A DNA stretch of 53,361 nucleotides, taken from Planctomycetota bacterium (GTDB taxonomy: Bacteria; Planctomycetota; UBA1135; GCA-002686595). The position numbers and the translations under genes are program-made. Positions 26,037 through 34,637 of this stretch are shown piece after piece; positions within the stretch are counted from its first letter, which is position 1; each line of letters starts with the position of its first letter. Where the stretch lies: contig JAIOPM010000035.1 of NCBI GenBank assembly GCA_021413885.1, positions 1-53,361 on the forward strand. Direction: 5' to 3'. A model generated the notes under the pieces. The model worked only from the letters and a program-made list of their open reading frames with translations. It was not told where the DNA came from and ran no database searches.

Positions 26037-28565
26037 ATGAATCTCCGACTCCTCTGCTTCGCGAGCGCGCTGCTCTCCGGCGCCGCGTCCGCGCAAGTTT
26101 CCCTCTCAGGTCCGTTGTCCGACACGAGCACCGGGCCGTTGCTCGCCGGAACCGTCTACCACGCGAGCAGCATCAGCGTGCCGTTCGGTTCCACGTTGAC
26201 CGTCCAGCCCGGCGCGATCGTCAAGTTCGCTTCGTTCGCGACGTTCACGCTCGACGGGACGTTGGTGTGCAACGGCACGCTCGCGAGCCCGGTGATCTTC
26301 ACCGACGTGAAGGACGATTCGGCCGGCGGCGACACCAACGGCGACGGTCCGTCGAACGGCGTCGCCGGCGGGTGGACGTACGTGCGCTTCTACGCCGGGG
26401 CGAGCGCGAGCGTGCTCGACCATACCGAGGTCCGCTACAGCGGCGCGTTCGGGTGGGGCGGGCTGACGCTCTCGAGCAGCACGCCGACGTTCCGCGACTG
26501 CACGATCCGCGACAGCTTCGGCCCCGGCCTCGACCTCCAGGTCAGCAGCGCGCCGGTCGTCGAGCGTTGTCACTTCGCGAACAACGGCGGCGCCGCGGTC
26601 GCGAACGTGTTCTTCGACGAGCTCGCCGGCTTCTCGCAGTGCACCGCGAGCGGCAACGCCGGCGGCGACTACCAAGCGATCGTCGGACACGGCGTCACCG
26701 GCGACGTCGTCGTGCAGGCCGACGACTTGATCGGCGGCGTCGGCGTGTTGCTCGGCACGCCGGCGATCCTCGCGGGCACCACGCTCACGTTCGGACCGGG
26801 CGTCGTGCTCAAGATGAAGCCCGTCGGTGTCACGTGGGAGATCAGCGGCACGCTGAATTGCCAAGGCACGAGCGCGGCGCCCGTGATCCTCACCGACCTC
26901 GCGGACGACTCCGCGGGCGGCGACACCAACGACGACGGACCGTCGTCCGGCACGCCGGGGCATTGGACGTACTTGCGCTTCTACGCGACGGCGAGCGCGA
27001 GCACGCTCGACCACACCGAAGTGCGCTACGCGGGCTACGTCGGTTGGTCAGGCATCACGCTCACCGGGAGCACGCCGACGCTGCGCGACTGCACGATCCG
27101 CGACTGCGCGTACGCGGCCCTGAGTCTCGAAGCGAGCAGCACGCCGATCGTCGAGCGCTGTGCGTTCGTCGACAACGGCGGCACGGCGGTGATCAACGCG
27201 CGCTTCGCCGACATCACGGGTTTCTCGCAATGCACCGCGAGCGGCAACGTCGGCGGGAACTACCAAGCGATCGCCGGGCACGCCGTGATCGGCGACGTCG
27301 TCGTGCAGGCCGACAATCTGCTCGGCAACGTCGCGGTGCTCACCAACGGCTTGACCGTCGGCGCGGGCAATTCGCTGACGCTCGGAGCGGGCGTGATCCT
27401 CAAGACCGCGATCAACTTCGTGTGGGACTTCGTCGGCGGCTTCGCGGCGCAAGGCACGACGGCGCAGCCGGTGGTGCTCACGACGTACGCCGACGACGCG
27501 TGGGGCGGCGACACCAACCTGGATGGACCTTCGTCCGGCGTCGCGGGCGGTTGGATCGGTGTGTGGTTGCGCGGCTCCGGCAGCGCGACGCAGATCGAGC
27601 ACCTGCTCGTCCGCTACGGCGGCGCGAACGGTTATCCGTCGGTGACGTACTACGCCGGCGCCGGGTACGTGTTGTCCGACGTGCGCGTCGAGCACAGCGC
27701 GACCTCCGGTTTCGAACTGCGCGATCACGCCGGCACCGCACGCGGCTTGACGGCGTGGAAGTGCGCGGGCACCGGCATCACGCTCCTTGGCGGAGCCTTC
27801 GATCTGCGCCAAGCGACCGTCGTCGCGTGCGGCACCGGCATCGTGCGCAACGCGGCGTGGACGGGACGCGTCGAGGACTCGATCGCGCGCCAGAGCACGA
27901 CCGCGAACGCGTCGGGCTTCGTCGTCGGCAAGTGGCGCTACTCGAACGGCGACCTCGGGCTCGCGGGCGTCGACGGCAACGTCAACGTCGATCCGTTGTT
28001 CGTCGACGAGGTCGGAGGCGACTTCCACTTGAACGCGGCGTCGCCGTGCATCGACACCGGTGATCCGCTCTCGCCGCTCGACCCCGATCTTTCGCGCGCG
28101 GACATGGGCGCGTATCCGTTCGATCACTGGCTCCCCGTCGTGTACTGCACGGCGAAGCCGAACTCGTGCGGTTTGTCGTCGTCGATCTCGTGGACCGGCT
28201 CGATGCACGCGAACGCGAACTCCGGTTTCGTCGTCAGCGCGAACCACGCGCCCGGCACGCGCCAAGGTCTCTTGCTCTACGGCAACAGCGGCCCGGCGAA
28301 CGCTCCGTTCTCCGGCGGCATCCTCTGCGTGCAGGCGCCGTTGAAGCGCTCGCTGCTGGTCACCGACACCGTCGGCACGTTGGGTCAGTGCGACGGTGTG
28401 TTGACGATCGACGTCGCGACCTTCGCGTCGGGCGCGGTCGGCGGTCACCCCGCGACGTTCCTGCAGAACGCGGGCAGCGGCGTGTGGTGCCAGTTCTGGG
28501 GGCGCGATCCCGGTCAGAGCGATCCCGCGCTCTCCAACGCGTTGGCCTTCGTGGTTCAACCGTAG
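26037..28565 (+). CDS. Secreted repeat beta-helix protein with C-terminal YCT domain
   Basis: An 842-residue protein with a signal peptide (MNLRLLCFASALLSGAASAQ). Residues 20-690 form a right-handed beta-helix built from two near-identical blocks of about 197 residues and a partial third; each contains D-D-S-A-G-G-D-T-N-x-D-G-P-S, LDHTEVRY, RDCTIRD and FSQCTASGN. The Asp-rich stretch looks like a calcium site. SPCIDTGDP ends the helix. From residue 703 the shared domain follows: VYCTAKPNSCG, PFSGGILCVQAP, FWGRDPGQS, LSNALAF and final V-Q-P. Probably an extracellular or surface protein; no enzyme motif seen. Confidence 0.85.
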   Translation: MNLRLLCFASALLSGAASAQVSLSGPLSDTSTGPLLAGTVYHASSISVPFGSTLTVQPGAIVKFASFATFTLDGTLVCNGTLASPVIFTDVKDDSAGGDTNGDGPSNGVAGGWTYVRFYAGASASVLDHTEVRYSGAFGWGGLTLSSSTPTFRDCTIRDSFGPGLDLQVSSAPVVERCHFANNGGAAVANVFFDELAGFSQCTASGNAGGDYQAIVGHGVTGDVVVQADDLIGGVGVLLGTPAILAGTTLTFGPGVVLKMKPVGVTWEISGTLNCQGTSAAPVILTDLADDSAGGDTNDDGPSSGTPGHWTYLRFYATASASTLDHTEVRYAGYVGWSGITLTGSTPTLRDCTIRDCAYAALSLEASSTPIVERCAFVDNGGTAVINARFADITGFSQCTASGNVGGNYQAIAGHAVIGDVVVQADNLLGNVAVLTNGLTVGAGNSLTLGAGVILKTAINFVWDFVGGFAAQGTTAQPVVLTTYADDAWGGDTNLDGPSSGVAGGWIGVWLRGSGSATQIEHLLVRYGGANGYPSVTYYAGAGYVLSDVRVEHSATSGFELRDHAGTARGLTAWKCAGTGITLLGGAFDLRQATVVACGTGIVRNAAWTGRVEDSIARQSTTANASGFVVGKWRYSNGDLGLAGVDGNVNVDPLFVDEVGGDFHLNAASPCIDTGDPLSPLDPDLSRADMGAYPFDHWLPVVYCTAKPNSCGLSSSISWTGSMHANANSGFVVSANHAPGTRQGLLLYGNSGPANAPFSGGILCVQAPLKRSLLVTDTVGTLGQCDGVLTIDVATFASGAVGGHPATFLQNAGSGVWCQFWGRDPGQSDPALSNALAFVVQP
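26271..27449 (+). repeat. Two tandem in-frame repeat units of about 590 bases
   Basis: Unit 1 (26271-26861) and unit 2 (26862-27449) encode closely similar blocks of 197 and 196 residues in the beta-helix protein. A third, diverged partial copy begins at 27450. Shared landmarks are the GGDTN-DGPS, HTEVRY, RDCTIRD and QCTASGN segments. They arose by internal duplication. Confidence 0.8.
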
Positions 28566-28587
28566 AGCGCACGGGTCGAGTTGGAAG

Positions 28588-28624
28588 CGCCCCTCACCGT
28601 GTCTTCGAGACGCGGCGAGGGGCG
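28588..28624 (+). terminator. Strong hairpin terminator
   Basis: An 8-bp outer stem (CGCCCCTC with its complement), one mismatch, a 7-bp inner stem and a TTCGA loop, 22 bases after the beta-helix gene and before the sigma-fusion gene. It is followed by TGTTCGCTTTG, a weak T-rich stretch. Confidence 0.65.
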
Positions 28625-28672
28625 TGTTCGCTTTGCGGAGGTAGATTCGAGTGCGGCGGCAACCAAGAGCAC

Positions 28673-28895
28673 ATGGAAGCCACGCACGACTCGGAGAGTT
28701 TGCTCGCTCACGTCGGTTGGGTTCGCGGCCTCGCGCGCGCGCTCGTGCGCGACGTCCACGACGCCGACGATCTCGCGCAGGAAACGCTCGCGGTCGCGTG
28801 GGCGAGCGGGCCGCGCGATCCGTCGGCGTGGCGCGGTTGGTTGCGTGGTGTCCTGCACAATCGTTTCGCGGAGCGTTTGCGCGCGAACGACCGGC
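28673..28895 (+). pseudogene. ECF sigma region 2, N-terminal half of a frame-disrupted fusion gene
   Basis: From ATG 28673 the frame encodes about 74 residues of sigma region 2: ESLLAHVGWVRGLARALV, DADDLAQETLAVAW and WRGWLRGVLHNRFAERLRAN. At about 28895 this frame loses sigma similarity, and sigma region 4 resumes immediately in the next frame (RTTVLLRYFDG, at 28905). The region 2-4 linker expected in between is missing, so an internal deletion whose length is not a multiple of three is the simplest explanation. The frame itself continues as shadow to 29101. It could also be an assembly error. Confidence 0.7.
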
Positions 28896-31271
28896 GTGCC
28901 GTATCGCACGACGGTGTTGTTGCGCTACTTCGACGGCCTGCCGCCGCGCGTGATCGCGCGACGACTCGGGGTGCCGGTCAAGACGGTGCACTCGCGAATC
29001 TTCCGCGCGTTGGGCGTGATGCGCGAGCGCTTGGAGTCCGAGCACGACGGCGATCGGCGCGCGATGTGGGTTGCGCTCGTCGGGCTCGCGGGTTGGCGTG
29101 ACGCGGCGCTCGGCGGAGCGCGCGTGCGGTGGTTCGCCGCGGCGGTGCTCGGCGTCGTGGTGTGCGTCTTCGTCGCGTGGCGTTCGCAAACGCCGGCGGT
29201 CGGCGGAGCGTCGGCTGCCGCGAACGGGGGACGTGGTTCGGGCGAAGCCGCGCTCGCGTCGTCGCCGATCGTCGACGGGTCGCGCGTTCCGATCGAGTCG
29301 CGCGCCGTTGCCGAGACGCTCGGCGGTCGCGTGCTGACTGCGACGCGCGAGCCGATCGCCGGCGCGAAGGTCGAAGTTCACGAGCACGCGTTGCACGGTC
29401 TCGAGCTCGGGCCGCTCGACGAGGACGATCGAGTCGTCGCGCGCGCCGTCAGCGGCGTCGACGGAAGTTGGCGCGTCGAAGCGCGGCCTGGGCACGCGCT
29501 CGAAGTCGTGGTTCGCGCCGCGGGCTTCGCGCGCCGCGAAGTCTCCGACGTGCTCGCAGGCGAAGAAATTGAAGTCGAGCTCGAACCCGCCGCGCGTCTC
29601 GAGCTCCGCGTGCGCGACGAACACGGAGCGGCACTCGCCGGCGCGCGCGTCGAACTCCGGCCTCTCGGCGACTTGCGGCCGTTCGTCGTCGGCGCCGCCG
29701 ATGAAGAGGCGACGTGGCGCGACGGAGAGCTCGCGCCCGGGATGTGGTCGGTGCGCGTGCGTTCGGTCGAAGGCGTGAGCGATGCGAGCTTCGACGTCGC
29801 GTTGCGCGGCGGCGCAGCGGTCGCGCGCGACGTGACGCTCGCCGCCGCGTCGCCGTTCGCCGGCACGGTGCTCGCCGCCGATTCGCACACGCCGATCGCC
29901 GGCGCCGAAGTCTCCGACGCGCCGGACGGCGCGGTCACGACGCGCACGGATCGGTCGGGACGCTTCGTCGTTCGCGGTCCGTCGGCGAATCGCGGGACGG
30001 CGGCGCTCCATGTTCGCGCGCCGGGGTTCGCGAGCGCCGAGCGCCTCGTCGCGATCGACGATTCGGATGCGGTGATCGAGTTGGTGCGCGGTCGTCGCCT
30101 GATCGGCGCGGTGGTCGACGCGTCGGGCCAGACGCTCGCGGGCGCGCGCGTCGTCGCACGAGCGAAGTCGGCGAACGGTCCGGGCTTCGCGTTCGATCTG
30201 CGCGCGACGCGGACCGGCGCGGACGGAGCATTCGAGCTCCCGAACCTGCGCGCCGATCTCGAGTATGCGTTGCTCGTGCGCGCGCCTGGGTTCGCGACGG
30301 AAGTTCAGCGTCTCGGCACGGGCGTCGACGGCGCGACGCAACACGTCGAGCTGATCGTCGTGCGTCCGGGCTCGTCGATCTCCGGTCGCGTGCGACGTGC
30401 CGACGGCGGCGCGCTCGGGCGTGCGCGAGTGCTCGTGCGACGTCTCGGCGACTCGAACTCCGACGCGCCGCCGCCGGACGACGACTCGACGACGGTGACG
30501 ATCGGCGTCGGTCGCTCAGGCCCCGCGCGTCGCGGCGGAGTCGATCTCGAGACGCCGGCGACGTACGTCACGCGATCACGCGGCGACGGTTCGTTCCGAG
30601 CGCTCGAACTCGCGCCCGGCCGCTATCGCGTCTGGGCGATCACGCCGGCGACTCAGGTGGTCGCGAGCCGCGAAGTCGATCTCGCGCTCGGACAATGCCT
30701 CGCGGACGTCGATCTCGTGCTCGCCGCGAGCGGTGTGATCGCGGGACGCGTCGTCGTCGCCTCCGATGGCGACCCAGTGCCCGGCGCGTGGTTGCTGCTC
30801 ATTCCGGAAGGCGGGGGTCTCGAGTCGCGCTCGATTCCGGCCGATGCCGAAGGTCGTTTTCGTTTCGAGGGTCTCGTCGACGGCCGCTTCTCGATCATCG
30901 CGAGCTTCGTCGCGTCGACGTCGAACGGGCGTTTCGTGCGGCCGTTCGCGCGCACGGAGCTTCAAGACATCGAGGTCGGATCGACCAACGTCGAAGTGCC
31001 CATGGCGCGCAACGTCGTCGTCGCGGGCCGCGTCGTCGATCGCGACGGACGAGCGCTCGTCGGCGCGCTCGTCGAAGCGAGCAGCAGTGTCGCGGGCGAC
31101 TACCAGGCGCGCAGCGACGTCGACGGTCGTTTCGAACTCGACGTGCGCGAGGGGAGCGTGTTGCACTTCGCAGGGTCGTGGACGACGCGCGATGCGAACC
31201 CGCGCCGGCTCACCGGCGTCGTGGAAAACGTGAGCGCGTCGGGCGACGACGTGCTGCTGACGCTCGAGTGA
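28896..31271 (+). CDS. Sigma region 4 - TM - carboxypeptidase-regulatory repeats (downstream part of disrupted fusion)
   Basis: This frame is open from 28581, but real similarity begins at about 28905. It holds sigma region 4 (LRYFDGLPPRVIARRLGVP, VKTVHSRIFRAL), a membrane helix (FAAAVLGVVVCVFVAW), then about 650 residues with roughly seven carboxypeptidase-regulatory-like modules. Each shows the G-x-V-x-x-x-x-G-x-x-x-x-G-A-x-V pattern, as in GRVLTATREPIAGAKVEV and GRVVDRDGRALVGALVEA. Planctomycete ECF factors with such membrane and periplasmic extensions are known as one polypeptide. GTG 28896 is only a bookkeeping start. The stop abuts the stop of the convergent gene. Confidence 0.75.
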   Translation: MPYRTTVLLRYFDGLPPRVIARRLGVPVKTVHSRIFRALGVMRERLESEHDGDRRAMWVALVGLAGWRDAALGGARVRWFAAAVLGVVVCVFVAWRSQTPAVGGASAAANGGRGSGEAALASSPIVDGSRVPIESRAVAETLGGRVLTATREPIAGAKVEVHEHALHGLELGPLDEDDRVVARAVSGVDGSWRVEARPGHALEVVVRAAGFARREVSDVLAGEEIEVELEPAARLELRVRDEHGAALAGARVELRPLGDLRPFVVGAADEEATWRDGELAPGMWSVRVRSVEGVSDASFDVALRGGAAVARDVTLAAASPFAGTVLAADSHTPIAGAEVSDAPDGAVTTRTDRSGRFVVRGPSANRGTAALHVRAPGFASAERLVAIDDSDAVIELVRGRRLIGAVVDASGQTLAGARVVARAKSANGPGFAFDLRATRTGADGAFELPNLRADLEYALLVRAPGFATEVQRLGTGVDGATQHVELIVVRPGSSISGRVRRADGGALGRARVLVRRLGDSNSDAPPPDDDSTTVTIGVGRSGPARRGGVDLETPATYVTRSRGDGSFRALELAPGRYRVWAITPATQVVASREVDLALGQCLADVDLVLAASGVIAGRVVVASDGDPVPGAWLLLIPEGGGLESRSIPADAEGRFRFEGLVDGRFSIIASFVASTSNGRFVRPFARTELQDIEVGSTNVEVPMARNVVVAGRVVDRDGRALVGALVEASSSVAGDYQARSDVDGRFELDVREGSVLHFAGSWTTRDANPRRLTGVVENVSASGDDVLLTLE

Positions 31272-32573
31272 TCAGAGCTTGCGCACGAACAGATTGCGGA
31301 ACGCGATGAACACGGGCTGGCCGTCCTTCGCCGAGCCGTGGCGCTGCAAGCCGATGAACCCGGTCGACGCGCGTTCGGCGAACGGCTTGGTGTCGGGTTG
31401 GACCGGCACCGTCGTCGTGTCGACGTCGTAGAGCAACTTGCCGTTGAGCTCGGTGCGCAGCTCCGCGCCCTTGAACGTGATGTGGTACGTGTTCCAGTCG
31501 GGCGCGAGCTTCAACGCGCCTTGCACTTGCGGCGCGACCGAGCCGTAGAGACTCCCGCTGAACTGCCACGGCTTCAACTTGCCGGCCGTCGCCTCCCAGT
31601 TGTAGTCGTCGAGGATCTGCACCTCGCAACCGGAGAACGCCGGGTTCGCATCGGAGCGTTCGGCGCGCAGGAAGACGCCGGAGTTGCAGAGTTTGGAGAG
31701 TTGGAAGTCGGCGAGCAGTTCGAAGTCGCGCCAGTCGCTCTTCGACCGCAGCTCGCCGTCGCCCGCCGTGATGCGGATCGCGCCGTTCGCGACCTCGACG
31801 CCATCCGCTGGACCGCGCACTTCCCAACCGTCGAGCGTCTTGCCGTCGAACAGCGGCCGCCAGCCTTCGATCAACGCGCGCTGCGAGAGGATCTTCACGC
31901 CGCGCGCGTCGGCGATCACCGTCGGCTCGTCGGCGACCGGGAGCTCGCGAACGCGCATGTTCTTGAACTGCACCTTGGTCTCGAGCGGCACGTTCTCGCC
32001 GCCGTGGACTTGCAGCCCGATGCGACCGGTCGGCGCGAAACGGCCTGAGTGATCGGGGCTGCGGTACGAGCAGAGGATGCGACCGTTCAGCCACGTGTCG
32101 ATCGCCCAATCGCGTCCGGTGCACACCACCTTGAAGTGGTTCCACGCGTCCTTGACGAAGAGCTGTCCGCCGTCGTCGTTGTGCTGCAGGAAACCGTCGG
32201 AGTAGATCGCGCCGATCTCGCCGTTCGGTCGGTAGTCGATCGTGACTTGCGCGCCCGGCTCGTCGGGCACCATGCGCAGGAAGATGCCGGAGTCGAACGG
32301 GTAGTCGCACTTGACGTCGACCTCGAACTCGAAGTTGGCGTAGAGCTGCTCGGTGTAGATCAGCCCGCCTTCGCGGTCGAGCCCCTGTCGCCCGGTCAAC
32401 GCGCCGTCCTCGATCGTCCACCGCGCGGTGCCGTCGTAGTGACCGCCCCAAGTGATCCAGCCCTTCGTCGACTCGCCGTCGAAGAGCGTCTTCCATTCGC
32501 TCTCGGCGGGCGCCGAGGTCTTGCAGGCGAAGAGCAACGCGGCGGCTGTGAACGCGGTGACGACGATGCGCAT
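31272..32573 (-). CDS. Lipoprotein with two DUF1080 (3-keto-disaccharide hydrolase-like) domains
   Basis: A 433-residue protein. The signal peptide ends in the lipobox LLFACK (Cys17), and the ATG at 32573 is preceded by AAGGAG. Two concanavalin-like DUF1080 domains follow: residues 26-210 begin WKTLFDGESTKGWITWGG, and residues 220-433 begin WRPLFDGKTLDGWEVRG. Both contain the SGIFLR or SGVFLR strand typical of the family. Some DUF1080 members hydrolyse 3-keto-glycosides made by Gfo/Idh-type dehydrogenases, which fits the exported oxidoreductases at 17175-20655, though the genes are 11 kb apart. The enzyme activity is inference. Confidence 0.9.
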   Translation of the reverse strand: MRIVVTAFTAAALLFACKTSAPAESEWKTLFDGESTKGWITWGGHYDGTARWTIEDGALTGRQGLDREGGLIYTEQLYANFEFEVDVKCDYPFDSGIFLRMVPDEPGAQVTIDYRPNGEIGAIYSDGFLQHNDDGGQLFVKDAWNHFKVVCTGRDWAIDTWLNGRILCSYRSPDHSGRFAPTGRIGLQVHGGENVPLETKVQFKNMRVRELPVADEPTVIADARGVKILSQRALIEGWRPLFDGKTLDGWEVRGPADGVEVANGAIRITAGDGELRSKSDWRDFELLADFQLSKLCNSGVFLRAERSDANPAFSGCEVQILDDYNWEATAGKLKPWQFSGSLYGSVAPQVQGALKLAPDWNTYHITFKGAELRTELNGKLLYDVDTTTVPVQPDTKPFAERASTGFIGLQRHGSAKDGQPVFIAFRNLFVRKL

Positions 32574-32640
32574 GGTGAGGTCTCCTTCGCGAGCGGCGCG
32601 ATTGTGCGGCCTCCGACGTTCGAGAGCAATTCGAAGTTGC

Positions 32641-32673
32641 GCGCGCGCGTTTGCGCTCTTGCAACGCGCGCGC
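32641..32673. other. GC-rich inverted repeat in a divergent promoter region
   Basis: An 11-bp perfect stem (GCGCGCGCGTT and its complement), one bulged T, two more pairs and a 6-base loop. It lies 68 bases upstream of the DUF1080 start and 146 upstream of the gene at 32819. It may be an attenuator-like or protein-binding structure, or a by-product of alternating GC sequence. Confidence 0.4.
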
Positions 32674-32818
32674 GCGGCGGCGACGTCGAAGCGCTGGCTC
32701 GTCGGCGGGACGCCTGGCTGTCCCTTGCTGCCGCCCGCTGACGCGAGCCCCGCGCGTCGGACTATCCTAGGGCCGCCATCCGAACGATCGGTCGCAGCAC
32801 GCGGGAGCACCGAACTCG

Positions 32819-33529
32819 ATGACCAAGCGAAGTCGAACGTGGTTGATGGTCGCGATCCTCTGCGTGAGCGGGCTCTCGGCGTTGTGGGCGATTCGTTCGG
32901 GTTCGGCCGAGCTTCCTGTCGCGGAGCGAACACCGGCGCGCGCTGCGAGTCCGGAGCTGTCGTCACCCGTGCCGAAGTCGGAGGCTCCTCGAATCGGTCT
33001 CGCCGATGCGGAGCGCGCGGCGAGCGAGCCCGTAGCCGAACCGACGACTTCCGCGAGCGTCGACGGCGCGAGCGAGCTCCCGGACCTCACGACGATGTTG
33101 TCCGACGACGACACGCGCTTGCCCGGCGCGAATTCGGCGCTGCACGAAGCGAGTCTCAATCCGGAACGCAAGACGCTGAGCGAACTCGACGCAGCGGAAC
33201 TCGAACGCGCGCTGCGAGCGATGCAGGCGACGATCGACGAAGCTCGCAACCGCGCGCTCGCCGCTCGCGACGAACACGCCGATCTCTTGTTCGCCTCGGG
33301 CCTCGCGGACGACGTTCCGGCCGGCTCGAAGTATCCGGGCGAGTCCGTGGATGGTCGGCGTTCACCCGGTCACACCACGGTGCTGCGCGGCGGCGCGAAC
33401 GGCACGAGCGGCGTGCAGTTCGAAGCGCTCGACGTGCCCGAGGTGCGGACGGCGCTCGTCGAGGCGCGGACTCGATACGTCGCCGCGCTCGAGACCGCCA
33501 AGGCGTTCATCGCCGAACGCGGTCGCTGA
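32819..33529 (+). CDS. Membrane-anchored hypothetical protein with coiled coil
   Basis: A 236-residue protein with an N-terminal hydrophobic helix (WLMVAILCVSGLSALWAI, residues 8-25), then a low-complexity Pro/Ala/Glu linker to about residue 90. A charged helical stretch at about 115-150 (LDAAELERALRAMQATIDEA) is likely coiled coil. No family is recognised. TATCCT at 32763-32768 is a possible -10 and GGGAG lies about 12 bases before the ATG. Convergent with ispH. Confidence 0.7.
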   Translation: MTKRSRTWLMVAILCVSGLSALWAIRSGSAELPVAERTPARAASPELSSPVPKSEAPRIGLADAERAASEPVAEPTTSASVDGASELPDLTTMLSDDDTRLPGANSALHEASLNPERKTLSELDAAELERALRAMQATIDEARNRALAARDEHADLLFASGLADDVPAGSKYPGESVDGRRSPGHTTVLRGGANGTSGVQFEALDVPEVRTALVEARTRYVAALETAKAFIAERGR

Positions 33530-33539
33530 ACGAAGTGCT

Positions 33540-34475
33540 CTAGCGCAATTCAGCCGGCAGCGAGAAGACCACGTTCTCCGGCTCGCCCTCGAGCTCGGTC
33601 ACCGTCGCCACGCCGAGTTCGCGTAGGCGCGCGATCACCTTCTGCACCAGGGATTCCGGCGCGCTCGCTCCGGCGGTGACGCCGATGCGCGAGCTCTGGC
33701 CGAACCACGCCGGGTCGATGTCGCGAGGATCGTCGACGAGGTAGGCGGGCTTGCCCTTGCGGCTGCCGAGTTCGCGTAGGCGATTGGAGTTCGAGCTGTT
33801 CGGCGAACCGACGACGAGCAACACGTCGATCGACTCGCTCATCTCGCGCACCGCATTCTGGCGGTTCTGCGTCGCGTAGCAGATGTCCTTGAGGTCCGGT
33901 CCCTTGATCTTCGGGAAGCGGCGGACGAGCGCGTCGATCACCTCGCGCGTGTCGTCGACCGAAAGCGTCGTCTGCGTCACGTACGCGAGCTTGGTCGGAT
34001 CGTCGACCGCCAAACGCTCGACCTCCTCGACGGTCGAGAGCACGTACACCTTGCCGTCGATGCGTCCGCGCGTGCCTTCGACTTCCGGGTGACCGGGGTG
34101 ACCGATCAACACGATCTCGCGGCCGTCGCGGCGGTACGCCTGCGCCTGCATGTGCACCTTGGTGACCAACGGACACGTCGCGTCGATCACGAAGAGCTTG
34201 CGCTCCTCCGCCGTGCGCACGACCGACTCGGCGACGCCGTGCGCGGAGAAGATCGTCACCGCGCCTTCGGGCACTTCGTCGAGGGCTGCGACGAAACGCG
34301 CGCCGCGCGCGGAGAGTTCCTCGAGGACATGCCGGTTGTGGACGATCTCGTGGAGCACGTACACCGGCGAGCCGTACGTCTCGAGGGCGCGCTTGACGAT
34401 CTCGATCGCCCGATCGACGCCGGCGCAGAAGCCGCGCGGCTGAGCGAGAAGGACTTCCATGTCGAATTGGGCCAT
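33540..34475 (-). CDS. ispH: 4-hydroxy-3-methylbut-2-enyl diphosphate reductase
   Basis: A 311-residue IspH/LytB, the last enzyme of the MEP isoprenoid pathway, making IPP and DMAPP with a [4Fe-4S] cluster. The three cluster cysteines are Cys17 (RGFCAGV), Cys101 (DATCPLVT) and Cys199 ([10 protein letters not shown]). Active-site segments VHNRHV, FSAHGV, GHPGHPE and TQTTLS are intact, and the length is normal. The gene appears to be monocistronic; TACGCT (34525-34520 on this strand) is a possible -10. Confidence 0.97.
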   Translation of the reverse strand: MAQFDMEVLLAQPRGFCAGVDRAIEIVKRALETYGSPVYVLHEIVHNRHVLEELSARGARFVAALDEVPEGAVTIFSAHGVAESVVRTAEERKLFVIDATCPLVTKVHMQAQAYRRDGREIVLIGHPGHPEVEGTRGRIDGKVYVLSTVEEVERLAVDDPTKLAYVTQTTLSVDDTREVIDALVRRFPKIKGPDLKDICYATQNRQNAVREMSESIDVLLVVGSPNSSNSNRLRELGSRKGKPAYLVDDPRDIDPAWFGQSSRIGVTAGASAPESLVQKVIARLRELGVATVTELEGEPENVVFSLPAELR

Positions 34476-34637
34476 GTGGGATCGTTCGCGCTCGATCGAT
34501 CCACTTGGGCTCGCAGGGGAGCGTAGTGAACGCGATCCGTCGACTCCAGGAGCTCTTGCCCGTAGCGGCGACGGCAGCGGGTCGAACTCCCGCGGCGCAG
34601 TCAGACTAACCGATCGACGCGCTCGGCGGGCGCGGCG

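Noticed and set aside
27048..30344. A 1098-codon minus-strand frame opposite the beta-helix and sigma-fusion genes
   Set aside because: Antisense shadow: skewed composition, no start context, and two well-supported genes with a strong terminator on the other strand.
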